Source: Bin18 sp965200355 (GTDB taxonomy: Bacteria; Desulfobacterota; Binatia; Bin18). Taken from it: 64,000 bases of DNA. The stretch is from assembly GCA_965200355.1 (NCBI GenBank), contig OZ241351.1:3162001-3226000 (forward strand), given 5' to 3'. Made by a program: the position numbers and the translations under genes. Under the pieces are notes generated by a model. The model saw nothing but the letters and a program-made list of their open reading frames with translations. It searched no databases and was not told the DNA's origin. Below are positions 16,344-26,109 of the stretch, in pieces; within the stretch, counting starts at the first letter, position 1; the number at the start of each line of letters is the position of its first letter.

Positions 16344-17537
16344 ATGAACGCGCTGAAAGACCAAGCCTGTATCGTCGGCGTGGGCGAGACCGCTTATACT
16401 CGAGGGTCGGGCAAGACTGACCTTGCGCTGATGCTTGAAGCCTCAATGAACGCCCTGACCGATGCGGGTCTGAGCCCGCATGATATCGACGGCATTATCC
16501 CTCCTCCGCTGCCGTCAACGGCTGAACATTTTGCCGCCAACCTTGGGGTCGAAGACCTGCGCTATGCGGTCACGGTCCACATGGGCGGGGCCAGCCCGGT
16601 CACTTCGCTCCAAAGCGCGGCCATGGCGGTCGCCTGTGGGGTGGCGAAAAACATCCTCGTGCCGTTGGGCTGGAACGGCTACTCCACGATGCGGGTGCGC
16701 GACATGGGCAGTAAGAGTAAAGGCAATGGCGGGGGCGGGGGCGGGGGCGGAGCCCCCGGCGCGCTGGCCAATACAATTGGCGAATACTATCTGCCCTATG
16801 GGGCCAACGTGCCGGTGCAGTGGTACGCCTGGCTGGCCACCCGCCATAAAGAGTTGTACGGCACCCCGGACGAGGCCATGGGTACCGTGGCCGTGACCTC
16901 ACGTACCCATGCCCAACTGAATGATAAAGCCTATATGCAGGGCCGCCCGCTCAACATGGAGGACTATCTGAACGCCCGCTGGGTCTCCAAACCCTTCCGC
17001 TTGTTTGACTGTTGTCTGGAAACAGATGGCGCCGCGGCAGTGGTCGTGACCGCGCCGGAACGGGCGCGCGACCTCAAACACGATCCGGTGTATATTTCGG
17101 GGATTGCCGAGGGCCACCCCTACCCCGCGGATGATATTCCGGCCCGGCCTGATCCGTTTACCATCGGGCTCAGCTTTGCCACGCCAAATGCCCTCCAAAT
17201 GGCCGACGTTGACCTCAAAGACCTCGACTTTGCTGAAATCTACGACTGCTTTACCTATGTTGTCCTGCTTCAGATGGAAGCGCTGGGCTTATGCGAACGG
17301 GGTGAGGTCGGGGAGTACACGCAGGGAAATCGGTTTGCGCTTGACGGCGAACTGCCCCTGAATACGCATGGTGGCCTGCACTCTGAGGCGCATGTGTGGG
17401 GCATGAACCACATTGTAGAAGCCACCCATCAACTCCGTCATGAAGCCGGTGAGCGTCAGGTCAAAGACGCCCAGCTCGGTCTGGTCACGGGCTGGGGAGA
17501 CTTTGGAGACGGCAGCCTGGCAATCATGCGCCGCTAA
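16344..17537 (+). CDS. Thiolase-like/lipid-transfer family protein
   Basis: A 397-residue thiolase-superfamily protein (nonspecific lipid-transfer or SCP-x thiolase type). It begins MNALKDQACIVGVGETAYTR at an ATG preceded by AAAGGAGGA. Typical pieces are GLSPHDIDGIIPP, HMGGASPVTSLQSAAMAVACG, FDCCLETDGAAAVVV, EIYDCFTYVVLLQMEALG and the C-terminal LNTHGGLHSEAHVWGMNHI. It has no classical acetyl-acceptor Cys motif of degradative thiolases. An unusual glycine run sits near residue 130, encoded by a G-rich tract. The DUF35 gene 17 bases downstream is the expected partner: such pairs form complexes in side-chain cleavage of acyl-CoA substrates. Confidence 0.85.
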   Translation: MNALKDQACIVGVGETAYTRGSGKTDLALMLEASMNALTDAGLSPHDIDGIIPPPLPSTAEHFAANLGVEDLRYAVTVHMGGASPVTSLQSAAMAVACGVAKNILVPLGWNGYSTMRVRDMGSKSKGNGGGGGGGGAPGALANTIGEYYLPYGANVPVQWYAWLATRHKELYGTPDEAMGTVAVTSRTHAQLNDKAYMQGRPLNMEDYLNARWVSKPFRLFDCCLETDGAAAVVVTAPERARDLKHDPVYISGIAEGHPYPADDIPARPDPFTIGLSFATPNALQMADVDLKDLDFAEIYDCFTYVVLLQMEALGLCERGEVGEYTQGNRFALDGELPLNTHGGLHSEAHVWGMNHIVEATHQLRHEAGERQVKDAQLGLVTGWGDFGDGSLAIMRR

Positions 17538-17554
17538 CAGGAGAGAGGCGAGTC

Positions 17555-17974
17555 ATGTCAGACACACAAGAATATCGGCGTCCAGTGCCGAAAATGCGCG
17601 GCTTTGCGGCCGAGTTTTACGCCTATTGCAAGCAGCACGAGCTGCGCTTTCAGCGTTGTACACGTTGCGGTACGTGGCGACATGTGCCCCGCGATATGTG
17701 CGCCACGTGCGGCTCGTTTGGGTGGGAGTGGGCCAAGTCTTCGGGCAGAGGCAAACTCTTTTCCTGGACAACGGCCATGCAGCCCATGCTGCCCCAGTTT
17801 GCCGACCTCGTACCCTACAGCCCGGTTGTGGTGGAACTCGAAGAAGGCGTGCGGATGCTCAGTTGGCTGACCGATGTGGCAGACGCAGATTTGCGGCTCG
17901 ACCTGCCGCTTGAGGTCGTATTTGACGATGTGACCCCAGAAGTGACCTTACCCAAATTCAGACGGGCGGATTGA
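17555..17974 (+). CDS. DUF35 zinc-ribbon/OB-fold acyl-CoA-associated protein
   Basis: A 139-residue protein with the rubredoxin-like zinc ribbon CTRCGTWRHVPRDMCATCG (four Cys, residues 33-51) followed by an OB-fold domain (GKLFSWTTAMQP; PYSPVVVELEEGVRML). DUF35 proteins bind acyl-CoA and partner thiolases or aldolases. It lies between the thiolase (17-base gap) and the acyl-CoA dehydrogenase (about 23-base gap), so the three are one operon and probably one pathway. The start at 17555 follows GGAGAGAGG. Confidence 0.9.
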   Translation: MSDTQEYRRPVPKMRGFAAEFYAYCKQHELRFQRCTRCGTWRHVPRDMCATCGSFGWEWAKSSGRGKLFSWTTAMQPMLPQFADLVPYSPVVVELEEGVRMLSWLTDVADADLRLDLPLEVVFDDVTPEVTLPKFRRAD

Positions 17975-17997
17975 TCCCCCAACCGCGAGCACGTCCT

Positions 17998-19161
17998 ATG
18001 AACGACTTCCAAGGCTATACCCTGCCGGCAGAACTCACCCTGCTGCAAGACCAGATTCGTCGTTTTGTGCGCGATGAGATTAGCCCGGCTGAGCACGCCA
18101 TCGACCCCGATGCGGCCGACCTGCCCGCCGACGTCTATGCGCGTCTGTCCGCCAAAACCAAGGCCGCCGGTCTTTGGTGCCCCGGCGCTCCCAAGGAGTA
18201 CGGGGGTGGGGGCCTGAATACCTTTAGCATGTCCATCGCCCTGGAAGAGATGGCCCAGCATCGCATGGGCTTATACAATCCTGGCTGCGGCACGTTTGGG
18301 CGCTATCCGCCCAACCCGATTTATGCTGGCAGCCCGGAGCAAATTCAAAAATATGCCGTGCCCACGCTGAACAATGGTCTGTACACCTTTTTTGCCATTA
18401 CTGAACCAAGCGGCGGTTCAGACCCGGCTGGGGCCATTCAAACCCGGGCGGTACGTGACGGGGATTCGTGGGTGATTAACGGCTCAAAAATTTTCATCTC
18501 GCACGCCCATGAAGCTGAATGGGGGGTGGTCTTTGTTCGGACTGACCCGGACAAAGGCCGCAAAGGTATTAGCTGCTTTATTATTGACAAAGGCACCCCT
18601 GGTTTTACGGCCCGCCCGTTCAGGACAATCAGAACCGTCTCGCTGCCCAACGAGGTCTCGTTTGAAGATTGTCGGGTGCCGGCCGAAAATATGATCGGGC
18701 AAGAAGGCCAAGGACTGTACCTGTGCTTTGACCTGCTGACCAAAGCGCGCTTTCCCTACTCAGCCGCGAACCTCGGGGTTGCCGTGGCGGCCCAGCGGAT
18801 GGCGATTGAACACGCCAAGCAGCGGGAAACGTTTGGCGAACTCCTGAGCCAGCGCCAGGCGATTCAGTGGATGCTGGCCGATGCCGAAGTAGAATTACGC
18901 GCTACGCGCTTGCTCATCTGGGACGGTGCCTGGAAAGCGGACCGCGGGGAAGATGCGCGGGTTGAAGCCTCGATTGCCAAACTGTATTCGAGCGAAGTCT
19001 TAGGCCGGGTGGTCGATAACGCCGTCCAGATTCATGGCGGCTATGGCGTGTCAAAAGAGTTTCCGCTGGAACGCTGGTACCGTGAGGCCCGAGTCCGGCG
19101 TATTGGAGAAGGACCGTCCGAGGTCCACCGTATGGTCATTGCGCGGGCCTTATTGCGTTAG
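17998..19161 (+). CDS. Acyl-CoA dehydrogenase
   Basis: A 387-residue FAD-dependent acyl-CoA dehydrogenase that introduces a double bond into acyl-CoA. Signature parts are FFAITEPSGGSDPAGAIQTR, WVINGSKIFISHAHEA, CFIIDKGTPGF, the helix-rich C-terminal domain with RQAIQWMLADAEVELRATR, and VDNAVQIHGGYGVSKEFPLE followed by RWYREARVRRIGEGPSEVHR. Length and motifs are normal and no signal is present. ATG 17998 is selected because the nine-residue longer frame overlaps the preceding stop region. As third gene of the thiolase-DUF35 operon it likely acts on a branched or steroid-type acyl chain; the substrate is not determinable. Confidence 0.95.
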   Translation: MNDFQGYTLPAELTLLQDQIRRFVRDEISPAEHAIDPDAADLPADVYARLSAKTKAAGLWCPGAPKEYGGGGLNTFSMSIALEEMAQHRMGLYNPGCGTFGRYPPNPIYAGSPEQIQKYAVPTLNNGLYTFFAITEPSGGSDPAGAIQTRAVRDGDSWVINGSKIFISHAHEAEWGVVFVRTDPDKGRKGISCFIIDKGTPGFTARPFRTIRTVSLPNEVSFEDCRVPAENMIGQEGQGLYLCFDLLTKARFPYSAANLGVAVAAQRMAIEHAKQRETFGELLSQRQAIQWMLADAEVELRATRLLIWDGAWKADRGEDARVEASIAKLYSSEVLGRVVDNAVQIHGGYGVSKEFPLERWYREARVRRIGEGPSEVHRMVIARALLR

Positions 19162-19195
19162 CAGAGCCCCCATTCTGAAAGAGCAACCCCAGGAT

Positions 19196-20764
19196 ATGCG
19201 TGCTGCTGGGCTGCGCCGCGCCGCGGTTCTCACGGATTTGTTCCCGTACTGGTTCCACTTTTTCTTCGGACCTAGGTTCACCCTGGCCGGTATCGCCCTG
19301 TGGACCGTGGTTCTCGCATTGCCCCAGGATGTCCGGGCCCATCCTGCTCCGCAGGCACTCAAGCGCTTACTCCAACAACATCAGTTCGCTCCCCAGGATG
19401 TTGGCTACCACGTGTTTCATCTGACGGATGGACGGGTTGTTGATACCTACAACGCTGACACCCCGCGTATCCCGGCTTCGACCACGAAACTCATCACCGC
19501 CTTCGCCGCCCTGGAAATTCTCGGGGGAGACTATCGCTTTCCGACCCACCTGCTCGCCAGTGGGACCGTCCACGGGTCCACCCTCCACGGAGACCTGTAC
19601 CTGGTCGGGGGTGGAGACCCAACCTTATCAACCAATGACCTCCAAGGCTTTGTTGACGCCCTGAAAGCCGCCGGCATTACCCGAGTGCAGGGGCGGTTTG
19701 CTTTTGATGAGAGCTTTCTCACAACGACTCAGGAGATTAATCCCAGACAGCCTACCGCGGCTGTGTATAATCCTGGCGTCAGCGCCCTCTCACTCAACTA
19801 CAACCGGGTGCAGTTACGCTGGAAGGGCCGGCCCGGAGACAAAAATTTTCAGACTCTGCTGCGGTCGCCGGCTGACGGCATTCTTCTTCCGGTTGCCGGC
19901 GTCAGTACTGGCCTGATTCCCCGAGGCGTACAAGCGGATGTCCCTTTTGTCCTTGACGGCGGGGGCGAGGACCTCTGGCTGCTCTCGCGTCAGCTGCCGG
20001 CACGAGGCTTCAAAGAACTGCCGGTCAGACGCGCCCCAGGGAAGGTCGCCGCCTCTTTGTTCCGCACCTACTGCCGGCAACGCGGCCTGACCCTGCCCCC
20101 GCCGCAGGCCGCACCGGCCCCCGCCAAGGCCCGCCGCCTCTATACCCATTACAGCACGCCCCTACTGGTCATTCTCAAGGGAATGCTGCGCTACAGTAAT
20201 AATCTGTCCGCAGAACTGATCGGCCTCGTCGCCTCACGCACCTTGAGCGACCGGCCGTTATCCATTCCTGACTCGGCGGCACTGTTGACGAGATGGTATC
20301 AGCAGCGTCTTCCGCAAACGGACTGGACCGGGTTTGTGAATATGAACCACTCAGGCCTGAGCAGCCTGTCCCGTCACTCACCCCGCCATCTGACCGCAAT
20401 ACTCCATAATGGAGCGACCTCCACATCTGGACAGACCGGGCCGGGCCGGCCAGACAGGCTCCCTTCCTTAGGTGACCTCCTGCCGCACCCGGAGTGGAAG
20501 GGAGAGGGGGCTGCACTCGGGGAAAAGGTGCAGGCCAAGTCCGGCACGATGAGCTATGCCGATGGCCTGACCGGCGTCCTGACAACACGCCAGGGACACC
20601 TGTTGGGCTTCGCCTTCCTCCTGACGGATTTTTCCAGACGAGCGGCATTTGATGCGGCCCGTCATGCCGAGAAGGTCTACACACCCCCCGAAGCCGTAGC
20701 CTGGACTGAGCGAGCCAAAGCGTTTGAGCAAGCCCTGCTCTCACATTGGCAGCACGCCTATTGA
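19196..20764 (+). CDS. dacB: D-alanyl-D-alanine carboxypeptidase/endopeptidase (PBP4, S13 family)
   Basis: A 522-residue periplasmic peptidoglycan hydrolase. The N-terminus is a signal region (FTLAGIALWTVVLALPQDVRA). Penicillin-binding motifs are present in order: SxxK in IPASTTKLITA (near residue 95), SxN in RYSNNLSAELIG (near 337), and KTG-type in VQAKSGTMSYADGL (near 445). The large insertion between the first two motifs is normal for PBP4. The start at 19196 gives the shortest frame that retains a signal; the longer frame overlaps the acyl-CoA dehydrogenase. It is 34 bases after that gene but functionally unrelated. It trims or cleaves cross-linked peptides in the cell wall. Confidence 0.93.
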   Translation: MRAAGLRRAAVLTDLFPYWFHFFFGPRFTLAGIALWTVVLALPQDVRAHPAPQALKRLLQQHQFAPQDVGYHVFHLTDGRVVDTYNADTPRIPASTTKLITAFAALEILGGDYRFPTHLLASGTVHGSTLHGDLYLVGGGDPTLSTNDLQGFVDALKAAGITRVQGRFAFDESFLTTTQEINPRQPTAAVYNPGVSALSLNYNRVQLRWKGRPGDKNFQTLLRSPADGILLPVAGVSTGLIPRGVQADVPFVLDGGGEDLWLLSRQLPARGFKELPVRRAPGKVAASLFRTYCRQRGLTLPPPQAAPAPAKARRLYTHYSTPLLVILKGMLRYSNNLSAELIGLVASRTLSDRPLSIPDSAALLTRWYQQRLPQTDWTGFVNMNHSGLSSLSRHSPRHLTAILHNGATSTSGQTGPGRPDRLPSLGDLLPHPEWKGEGAALGEKVQAKSGTMSYADGLTGVLTTRQGHLLGFAFLLTDFSRRAAFDAARHAEKVYTPPEAVAWTERAKAFEQALLSHWQHAY

Positions 20765-20814
20765 CGCGACAGACGGTTGGTGGATTGGAGGTGTAGAGTC
20801 AGGCTCCCGCTGAG

Positions 20815-22185
20815 TCAGAGCTGCAACGGAATCAGGAATAAGGCGACCAGATTAAACACGACCAGAAATCCGGCCAGGAGCAAACAATAGCCCATAATAT
20901 CGCCAAAGCGCAGCCCGGCAACGGTGAGAATAGGAATCGCCCAGAACGGTTGCAACAGATTGGTCGTCATATCCCCATACGCATAGCTCAGGGTGACGGT
21001 TGGGATGGAGAGCCCCAAGGCCTGGCCCGCCGGGATGAGATAGGAGGCTTCAACGATCCATTTCGACCCGCCCGACGGCACGAAATAGTTCAGCACGCCA
21101 GAATAGAGATAGACAATGGCTGGAAAGGTGCGCGGCGCACTGGCCTCAATGAAAAAAGCGGTCAGGACCTCACCCAGCGCAGTATACGACATCAATCCAA
21201 AAATTCCGGCGTACAACGGATATTGGATGACGATACCCCAGGTGTTGCGTATCCCTTGTTCACAGGCGTGCAAAAAAGACTTGGGATACCAGTGCAGGAG
21301 CAGACCCAAAGCCAGGAATAACAGGTTATAATTGTCTATCGTCCAGGTCTGGCCAAAACCTTTTTCGCGCATCTGAAGCCCGAAGTAGAGCAGCATGGCG
21401 CTACTGGCAATCAGAGACCAGCCCGGCCACCATTCCATTTTCTCTGCCGGGCGCGTCACGGCGGGTTTCTGTATGGGCTGGTTCAAGGCTTCCAGACGGT
21501 CAGCCTGTTCGGCTGAGGCTGTCACCGCGTCCGCTGCCGGCGGGACGAGGATGGCTGCAACAAGAATACCGACCAGCCCGGCCATCAGCGCGTACCAGAT
21601 ATTAAATGTGGCAAACATGGTCTGCGTAGTCGGAATGGTTTCCGACAAAACGCCAGCCTGGATGAGGAAATTATCCGGCGTGGCAATAATGAGTGGCGCC
21701 GAACCGGATAAGCCGGTATGCCACACGGTACCAACCCCGAGATAGGCACAGGTGACGAGCAGTCGAAAGTCCACCCGGGGGTTAGCCCGCACGAGAAAAG
21801 GCAGAAAGGCTGCGGAAATGACCAGACACAAGGCCCAGTTGAACCAGGCGGCAATGGTCGAGAATGTCGCCATGAGGATGATGGCCTGGCGGGGCTTGTC
21901 AGGGTTGGGGCGCGAGGCGAGCCAGAAAAATACCCGTTTGAGCGGCGGGGATACGGCACAGGCGTAGGCCACGACCATCATGACGGTAAACTGCATGGTC
22001 AGACTGAGCAGGGCCCACAAGCCATCCCCCCAGGCGGTCAAGGCGGTTGCCGGAGACGCGCCCCCGACCGTGAGAGCCAGGAGAGCCACCACCAGCGTTA
22101 ACATGACGGCAATGACCCACGAGTCAGGTATCCAGCGCTCCGTCCAGCGCGTCAGGCTCATGCCCCAGCCGGCCAAGCGTCCCAT
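20815..22185 (-). CDS. Short-chain fatty acid transporter, AtoE family
   Basis: A 456-residue integral membrane protein with about 12 hydrophobic segments, for example WVIAVMLTLVVALLALTVGG and GYCLLLAGFLVVFNLVALF. Family features are the N-terminal MSLTRWTERWIPDSW, ATFSTIAAWFNWALCLV, GVGTVWHTGLSGSAPLII, NYFVPSGGSKWIVEASYLIP and the late TTNLLQPFWAIPIL. The family includes E. coli AtoE, which imports short-chain fatty acids such as acetoacetate or butyrate. It lies 65 bases downstream of era and may be co-transcribed, but the role points instead to the nearby acyl-CoA genes. Confidence 0.9.
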   Translation of the reverse strand: MGRLAGWGMSLTRWTERWIPDSWVIAVMLTLVVALLALTVGGASPATALTAWGDGLWALLSLTMQFTVMMVVAYACAVSPPLKRVFFWLASRPNPDKPRQAIILMATFSTIAAWFNWALCLVISAAFLPFLVRANPRVDFRLLVTCAYLGVGTVWHTGLSGSAPLIIATPDNFLIQAGVLSETIPTTQTMFATFNIWYALMAGLVGILVAAILVPPAADAVTASAEQADRLEALNQPIQKPAVTRPAEKMEWWPGWSLIASSAMLLYFGLQMREKGFGQTWTIDNYNLLFLALGLLLHWYPKSFLHACEQGIRNTWGIVIQYPLYAGIFGLMSYTALGEVLTAFFIEASAPRTFPAIVYLYSGVLNYFVPSGGSKWIVEASYLIPAGQALGLSIPTVTLSYAYGDMTTNLLQPFWAIPILTVAGLRFGDIMGYCLLLAGFLVVFNLVALFLIPLQL

Positions 22186-22250
22186 TGTCGTACTCCGTTA
22201 TGCCCTCTCGTTCGGCGGACGGTCAACGCGCGTCAGTGGTGCGAAGCGCC

Positions 22251-23162
22251 TTATCGCAATACTTCCAGTTCGCGTAACATCCCACGGCTATTCGTCCAGC
22301 CTTTTGAAACTTTGACAAAGAGTTCCAGATAGACGCGGCAGCCAAAAAATGCCTCCATACGCAGGCGCGCCGCCTGGCCGATTTTCTTGAGTCGGACGCC
22401 TTTTTGACCGATCACAATCGCCTTCTGGGAGGGCCGCTCAACGTGGATGGTGGCGTACATACGTAACAGCGGCTTCTCGGCCGGCTCTTCAAACCGCTCA
22501 ATAATAACAGCCGTGCGATACGGAATTTCTTGCTGAGTGTGGAAAAAGAGCTGTTCTCGGACCATCTCCTGGGCAAGCACCCGCTCGCTCTGATCCGTGA
22601 TATTATCGTCCGGGTAGAGTGCCGGGCCGGCCGGCAGAACCGCCATCAGGCTAGACAGCAGTTCAGCCGTATTCTCCCCGGTGAGCGCGCTGAGCGGAAT
22701 CACGTCGCGCTCGGGCAGCAGGCGGCTCACCTGTTCAAGGAGCGGCAGGAGGGCGCTTTTTTGCACAAGGTCAATTTTGTTCAGCCCGACCAGGACAGGC
22801 GTCTTGAGCTGGGTCAGCTGCCTGGCAATCTGGGCGTCGGCGGGAGTCAGCCCATGTGTCGCGTCGAGCAGAAAGAGCGTGACATCGGTTTCTTGCAAGA
22901 CACGCAAGGCAGTCCCAACCATATATCGGTTGAGCAGAGACCGCTGAGCGTCATGAATCCCGGGGGTATCGACGAAAATGAGTTGGGCCTCGGGTTGGGT
23001 TTTGATTCCGGTTATGCGCGTTCGTGTGGTTTGGGGCTTGGGCGAGACAATGGCGACCTGCGCCCCGACCAGGCTATTGAGCAGCGTTGATTTCCCAACA
23101 TTAGGACGGCCGACCAGCGCAATCAGACCACACCGGTGGGTCAGAGCAGGCGCAAAGGACAT
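22251..23162 (-). CDS. era: GTPase Era
   Basis: A 303-residue essential GTPase needed for 16S rRNA maturation and 30S assembly. G motifs: G1 GRPNVGKST (residues 18-26), G2 region PQTTRTRITG, G3 FVDTPGIHD and G4 GLNKIDLVQ. The C-terminal KH domain with the Era signature AIVIGQKGVRLKKIGQAARL binds the 3' end of 16S rRNA. The gene starts six bases after the tyrS stop codon on the same strand, so rny-tyrS-era is a tight operon. Length and motifs are normal. Confidence 0.97.
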   Translation of the reverse strand: MSFAPALTHRCGLIALVGRPNVGKSTLLNSLVGAQVAIVSPKPQTTRTRITGIKTQPEAQLIFVDTPGIHDAQRSLLNRYMVGTALRVLQETDVTLFLLDATHGLTPADAQIARQLTQLKTPVLVGLNKIDLVQKSALLPLLEQVSRLLPERDVIPLSALTGENTAELLSSLMAVLPAGPALYPDDNITDQSERVLAQEMVREQLFFHTQQEIPYRTAVIIERFEEPAEKPLLRMYATIHVERPSQKAIVIGQKGVRLKKIGQAARLRMEAFFGCRVYLELFVKVSKGWTNSRGMLRELEVLR

Positions 23163-23168
23163 GGCACG

Positions 23169-24383
23169 TCAGGCGGAAGTCCTGGCCTCTGGTCCAAAGA
23201 CGACCTTCAGGATGCGCCGTTTTCCGACCTGGAGGACCACCTCTCCTTGGGCGGGGACCTGTAAGTCTGCGTCACTGACCCGCTCCCCATCGATTTTCAC
23301 CCCACCCTGGTGGATGAGCCGGCGCGCTTCGCTCGTGGATTTCACCAAGGCCGGGGTCTTGAGCAAATGGCAAACCCACACCTGGGACTCTGTGCCAGAC
23401 CAGGCGTAGAGCGGCATATTTTCTGGACGCTGGCCGTGCTGAAAACGTCGAGAAAATTCTTCAGCCGCGCGCTCGGCCGCCGGGCCATCATGAAAACGAG
23501 TCACCAGCTCAGCCGCCAGTTGTTTCTTGGCCGTCATGGGATGGATGTGGCCATCCGCAATCGCTTGCACCTGGGCGGCGTCAACCGCACTGAGCAGTTC
23601 GTAATAGCTCAGCATCAGTTCGTCAGAGACCGACATGATCTTGCCGTACATATCGTCCGGCGGGTCGGTGATGCCGACCGCATTCCCGAGCGATTTGCTC
23701 ATCTTTTGGGTGCCATTAAGGCCCTCGAGAATAGGCGTGGTCAGAATCACCTGTGGCTCCTGACCGAAGCCGCGCTGCATCTCTCGACCAACCAAGAGGT
23801 TGAAGCGTTGGTCTGTGCCGCCAAGTTCGATGTCAGCCCGCAGAGCAACGGAATCATAGCCCTGGAGCAGCGGGTACAGAAACTCATGGACATGAATCGG
23901 GACCCCGGTTTTCAGACGTTTGGAAAAATCGTCCCGTTCAAGCAGCCGGGCCACCGTGTACTGGCCACACAGTTTGACCATATCGGCCGGCGAAAGGGCG
24001 TCAATCCACTCCGAATTAAAACGGAGTTCGGTCCGGGTCGGGTCAAGCACCTTGAAGACCTGCTGCGTATAGGTGTCGGCATTGGCTTTGACCTGCTCAC
24101 GGGTCAGGGCTTTCCGCGTTTCGGAACGACCGGTGGGGTCTCCGATCATAGCGGTAAAGTCGCCGATCAAGAAAATGACCGTATGCCCGAATTCTTGAAA
24201 CTGGCGGAGTTTATTCAACACCACGGTGTGACCGAGATGCAAGTCCGGGGCGGACGGATCCGCACCCCATTTGACGCGCAGGGGTTTTCCGCGCTCAAGC
24301 TTGTGCTCAAGTTCTTCCCGCGGAATAATATCCACGGCGCCCCGTTCGATTTCCTTGAGTTGTGCGGCAACTGACACGCTCAT
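23169..24383 (-). CDS. tyrS: Tyrosyl-tRNA synthetase
   Basis: A 404-residue class I aminoacyl-tRNA synthetase. The HIGH motif appears as DLHLGHTVVLNKL and the KMSKS motif is intact in NGTQKMSKSLGNAVG. Tyrosine-site residues are visible in LRVKWGADPSAPD and ADIELGGTDQRFNLL. A C-terminal S4 RNA-binding domain (TSEARRLIHQGGVKIDGERV) completes the long TyrZ-like form. It is 14 bases downstream of rny and six bases upstream of era. The convincing plus-strand ORF opposite it is only a high-GC shadow. Confidence 0.97.
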   Translation of the reverse strand: MSVSVAAQLKEIERGAVDIIPREELEHKLERGKPLRVKWGADPSAPDLHLGHTVVLNKLRQFQEFGHTVIFLIGDFTAMIGDPTGRSETRKALTREQVKANADTYTQQVFKVLDPTRTELRFNSEWIDALSPADMVKLCGQYTVARLLERDDFSKRLKTGVPIHVHEFLYPLLQGYDSVALRADIELGGTDQRFNLLVGREMQRGFGQEPQVILTTPILEGLNGTQKMSKSLGNAVGITDPPDDMYGKIMSVSDELMLSYYELLSAVDAAQVQAIADGHIHPMTAKKQLAAELVTRFHDGPAAERAAEEFSRRFQHGQRPENMPLYAWSGTESQVWVCHLLKTPALVKSTSEARRLIHQGGVKIDGERVSDADLQVPAQGEVVLQVGKRRILKVVFGPEARTSA

Positions 24384-24397
24384 ACCCCACGGCCCTT

Positions 24398-25948
24398 TTA
24401 ACGCGCGTATTCCGTCGAGCGCGATTCGCGGATAACGGTGACTTTAATCTGACCAGGATACGTCATCTCCGTCTCAATTTGCTTGGCAACCCTTCGGGCG
24501 ATACTTGAGGCGTCACCGTCCGACACCGAGCCTGGGTTCACCATAATGCGCACCTCGCGTCCCGCTTGCACCGCAAACGATTTTTCTACGCCATCGAATG
24601 AACGGCTGATACGTTCCATATCTTCGAGCCGCTTGACATAGCTCTCCAGCACCTCTCGCCGCGCACCCGGCCGGGCACCAGACAACGCATCCGCAGCATC
24701 AACAATAGGGGCCAGAACGGTTTCCGCCCGCACTTCTTCGTGGTGGGCCGCAATAGCGTTGACGATTTTTGCCGACTCCCCGTATTTCCGCGCCACTTCT
24801 CCGCCGATGATGGCGTGCGAGCCTTCAATCTCATGTGAGACGGCTTTCCCGATATCGTGGAGCAGGCCGGAACGTTTGGCCTGCTTCTCGTTGAGTCCTA
24901 ATTCGGCGGCGATAATACCGCAGATATACGCCGTTTCTATTGAGTGCATCAGGACATTCTGGCCATAGCTATATCGATACTTCAACATGCCAATCAGCTT
25001 GACGATCTCAGGATGGACCCCATGGATCCCAAGTTCAAGCACAGCGCGTTGACCGGCCTCACACACCGAGTCTTCAACCTCGCTCTCCGCTTTTTTGACG
25101 ACCTCCTCGATACGACCCGGATTAATCCGCCCATCCGATATCAAGCGCTCAAGCGCCACGCGCGTAATTTCTCGTCGAATGGGGCTATGGCTCGAAACCA
25201 ACACCGTTTCCGGCGTATCATCAATCACCAGATCAACCCCGGTCGCCGCCTCAAAGGCCCGGATATTGCGTCCCTCACGGCCAATAATGCGCCCCTTCAT
25301 ATCGTCGCTCGGGAGATGAACCATCGAGGCGGTGCGCTCGGAAACAAACTCGCCGGACAGACGTTCAATCGCGATACTGATAATTTTTCGAGCACGCCGC
25401 GTGGCTTCCTCTCGGGCTTCCTCTTCGACGGCCATAATCCGACGGGAGGCGTCCTGGCGGGCCTCCGCAGTCATCTGGTCCATCAGCACTTGTTTCGCCT
25501 CATCCTGACTCAGGCCGGCGATTTGTTCGAGTTTCTGGTGCGTTTGGTCGAGTAAGCGCGCGTATTCTTGCTCTTTTTTTTGCTGACTGTCTGCTCTGCT
25601 CTTGAGACTCTGTTCGCGTCGATTCAAGTCATCTTCCCGGCCGGTCAGGGCCTCGGAGCGTTTCTCCAATGCGTCATCTCGTCCTTGGAGACGGCGCTCA
25701 ACTTTTTGCACTTCTTTCCGTCTTTCGTTTATTTCCTGCTCTGCCTCGCTCTTTGCCTGAAAAATCGTATCTTTGGCCTGAACTTGGGCTTCTCGTTTAA
25801 TCACCGAGCCTTCTTTTTTTGCCTCATCAAGAATCTGTTGTGCAGCCTCCTCTGCACTGTGTATCGTTTCCTGGTTCCATTTCTGCCGCAGAAAGACCAG
25901 TCCAGCGGCACCCGCTGCACCTATCAGCAGTCCAAAGAAAAGTTCCAT
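24398..25948 (-). CDS. rny: Ribonuclease Y
   Basis: A 516-residue membrane-anchored endoribonuclease that initiates mRNA decay. N-terminal transmembrane helix MELFFGLLIGAAGAAGLVFL, long coiled coil (about residues 25-200, rich in Glu, Arg, Gln), KH domain with IIGREGRNIRAFEAATGVDL, and HD domain with GLLHDIGKAVSHEIEGSHA (about residues 330-430). The ATG at 25948 is chosen over 25966 because GGAGGG precedes it by six bases and it starts directly at the membrane helix. It is first in the rny-tyrS-era series. The 319 bases upstream, towards zapA, hold a candidate small RNA. Confidence 0.96.
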   Translation of the reverse strand: MELFFGLLIGAAGAAGLVFLRQKWNQETIHSAEEAAQQILDEAKKEGSVIKREAQVQAKDTIFQAKSEAEQEINERRKEVQKVERRLQGRDDALEKRSEALTGREDDLNRREQSLKSRADSQQKKEQEYARLLDQTHQKLEQIAGLSQDEAKQVLMDQMTAEARQDASRRIMAVEEEAREEATRRARKIISIAIERLSGEFVSERTASMVHLPSDDMKGRIIGREGRNIRAFEAATGVDLVIDDTPETVLVSSHSPIRREITRVALERLISDGRINPGRIEEVVKKAESEVEDSVCEAGQRAVLELGIHGVHPEIVKLIGMLKYRYSYGQNVLMHSIETAYICGIIAAELGLNEKQAKRSGLLHDIGKAVSHEIEGSHAIIGGEVARKYGESAKIVNAIAAHHEEVRAETVLAPIVDAADALSGARPGARREVLESYVKRLEDMERISRSFDGVEKSFAVQAGREVRIMVNPGSVSDGDASSIARRVAKQIETEMTYPGQIKVTVIRESRSTEYAR

Positions 25949-26109
25949 GATGACCCTCCTTACCACGCTCAGACCGAGTAGCCTCGCTGTGGCAGCTACT
26001 ACTCCCTATACGCATCCGCTTCGTAGATTTCCTTTCTGATCAATACGCCGGGGACTCGGAGGCCGCGTTCAATAAAGAACGACCCCTCTGATAACAACTC
26101 GCATATATC

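Noticed and set aside
23310..24374. 354-residue plus-strand ORF opposite tyrS
   Set aside because: Antisense shadow of an intact synthetase with both signature motifs.
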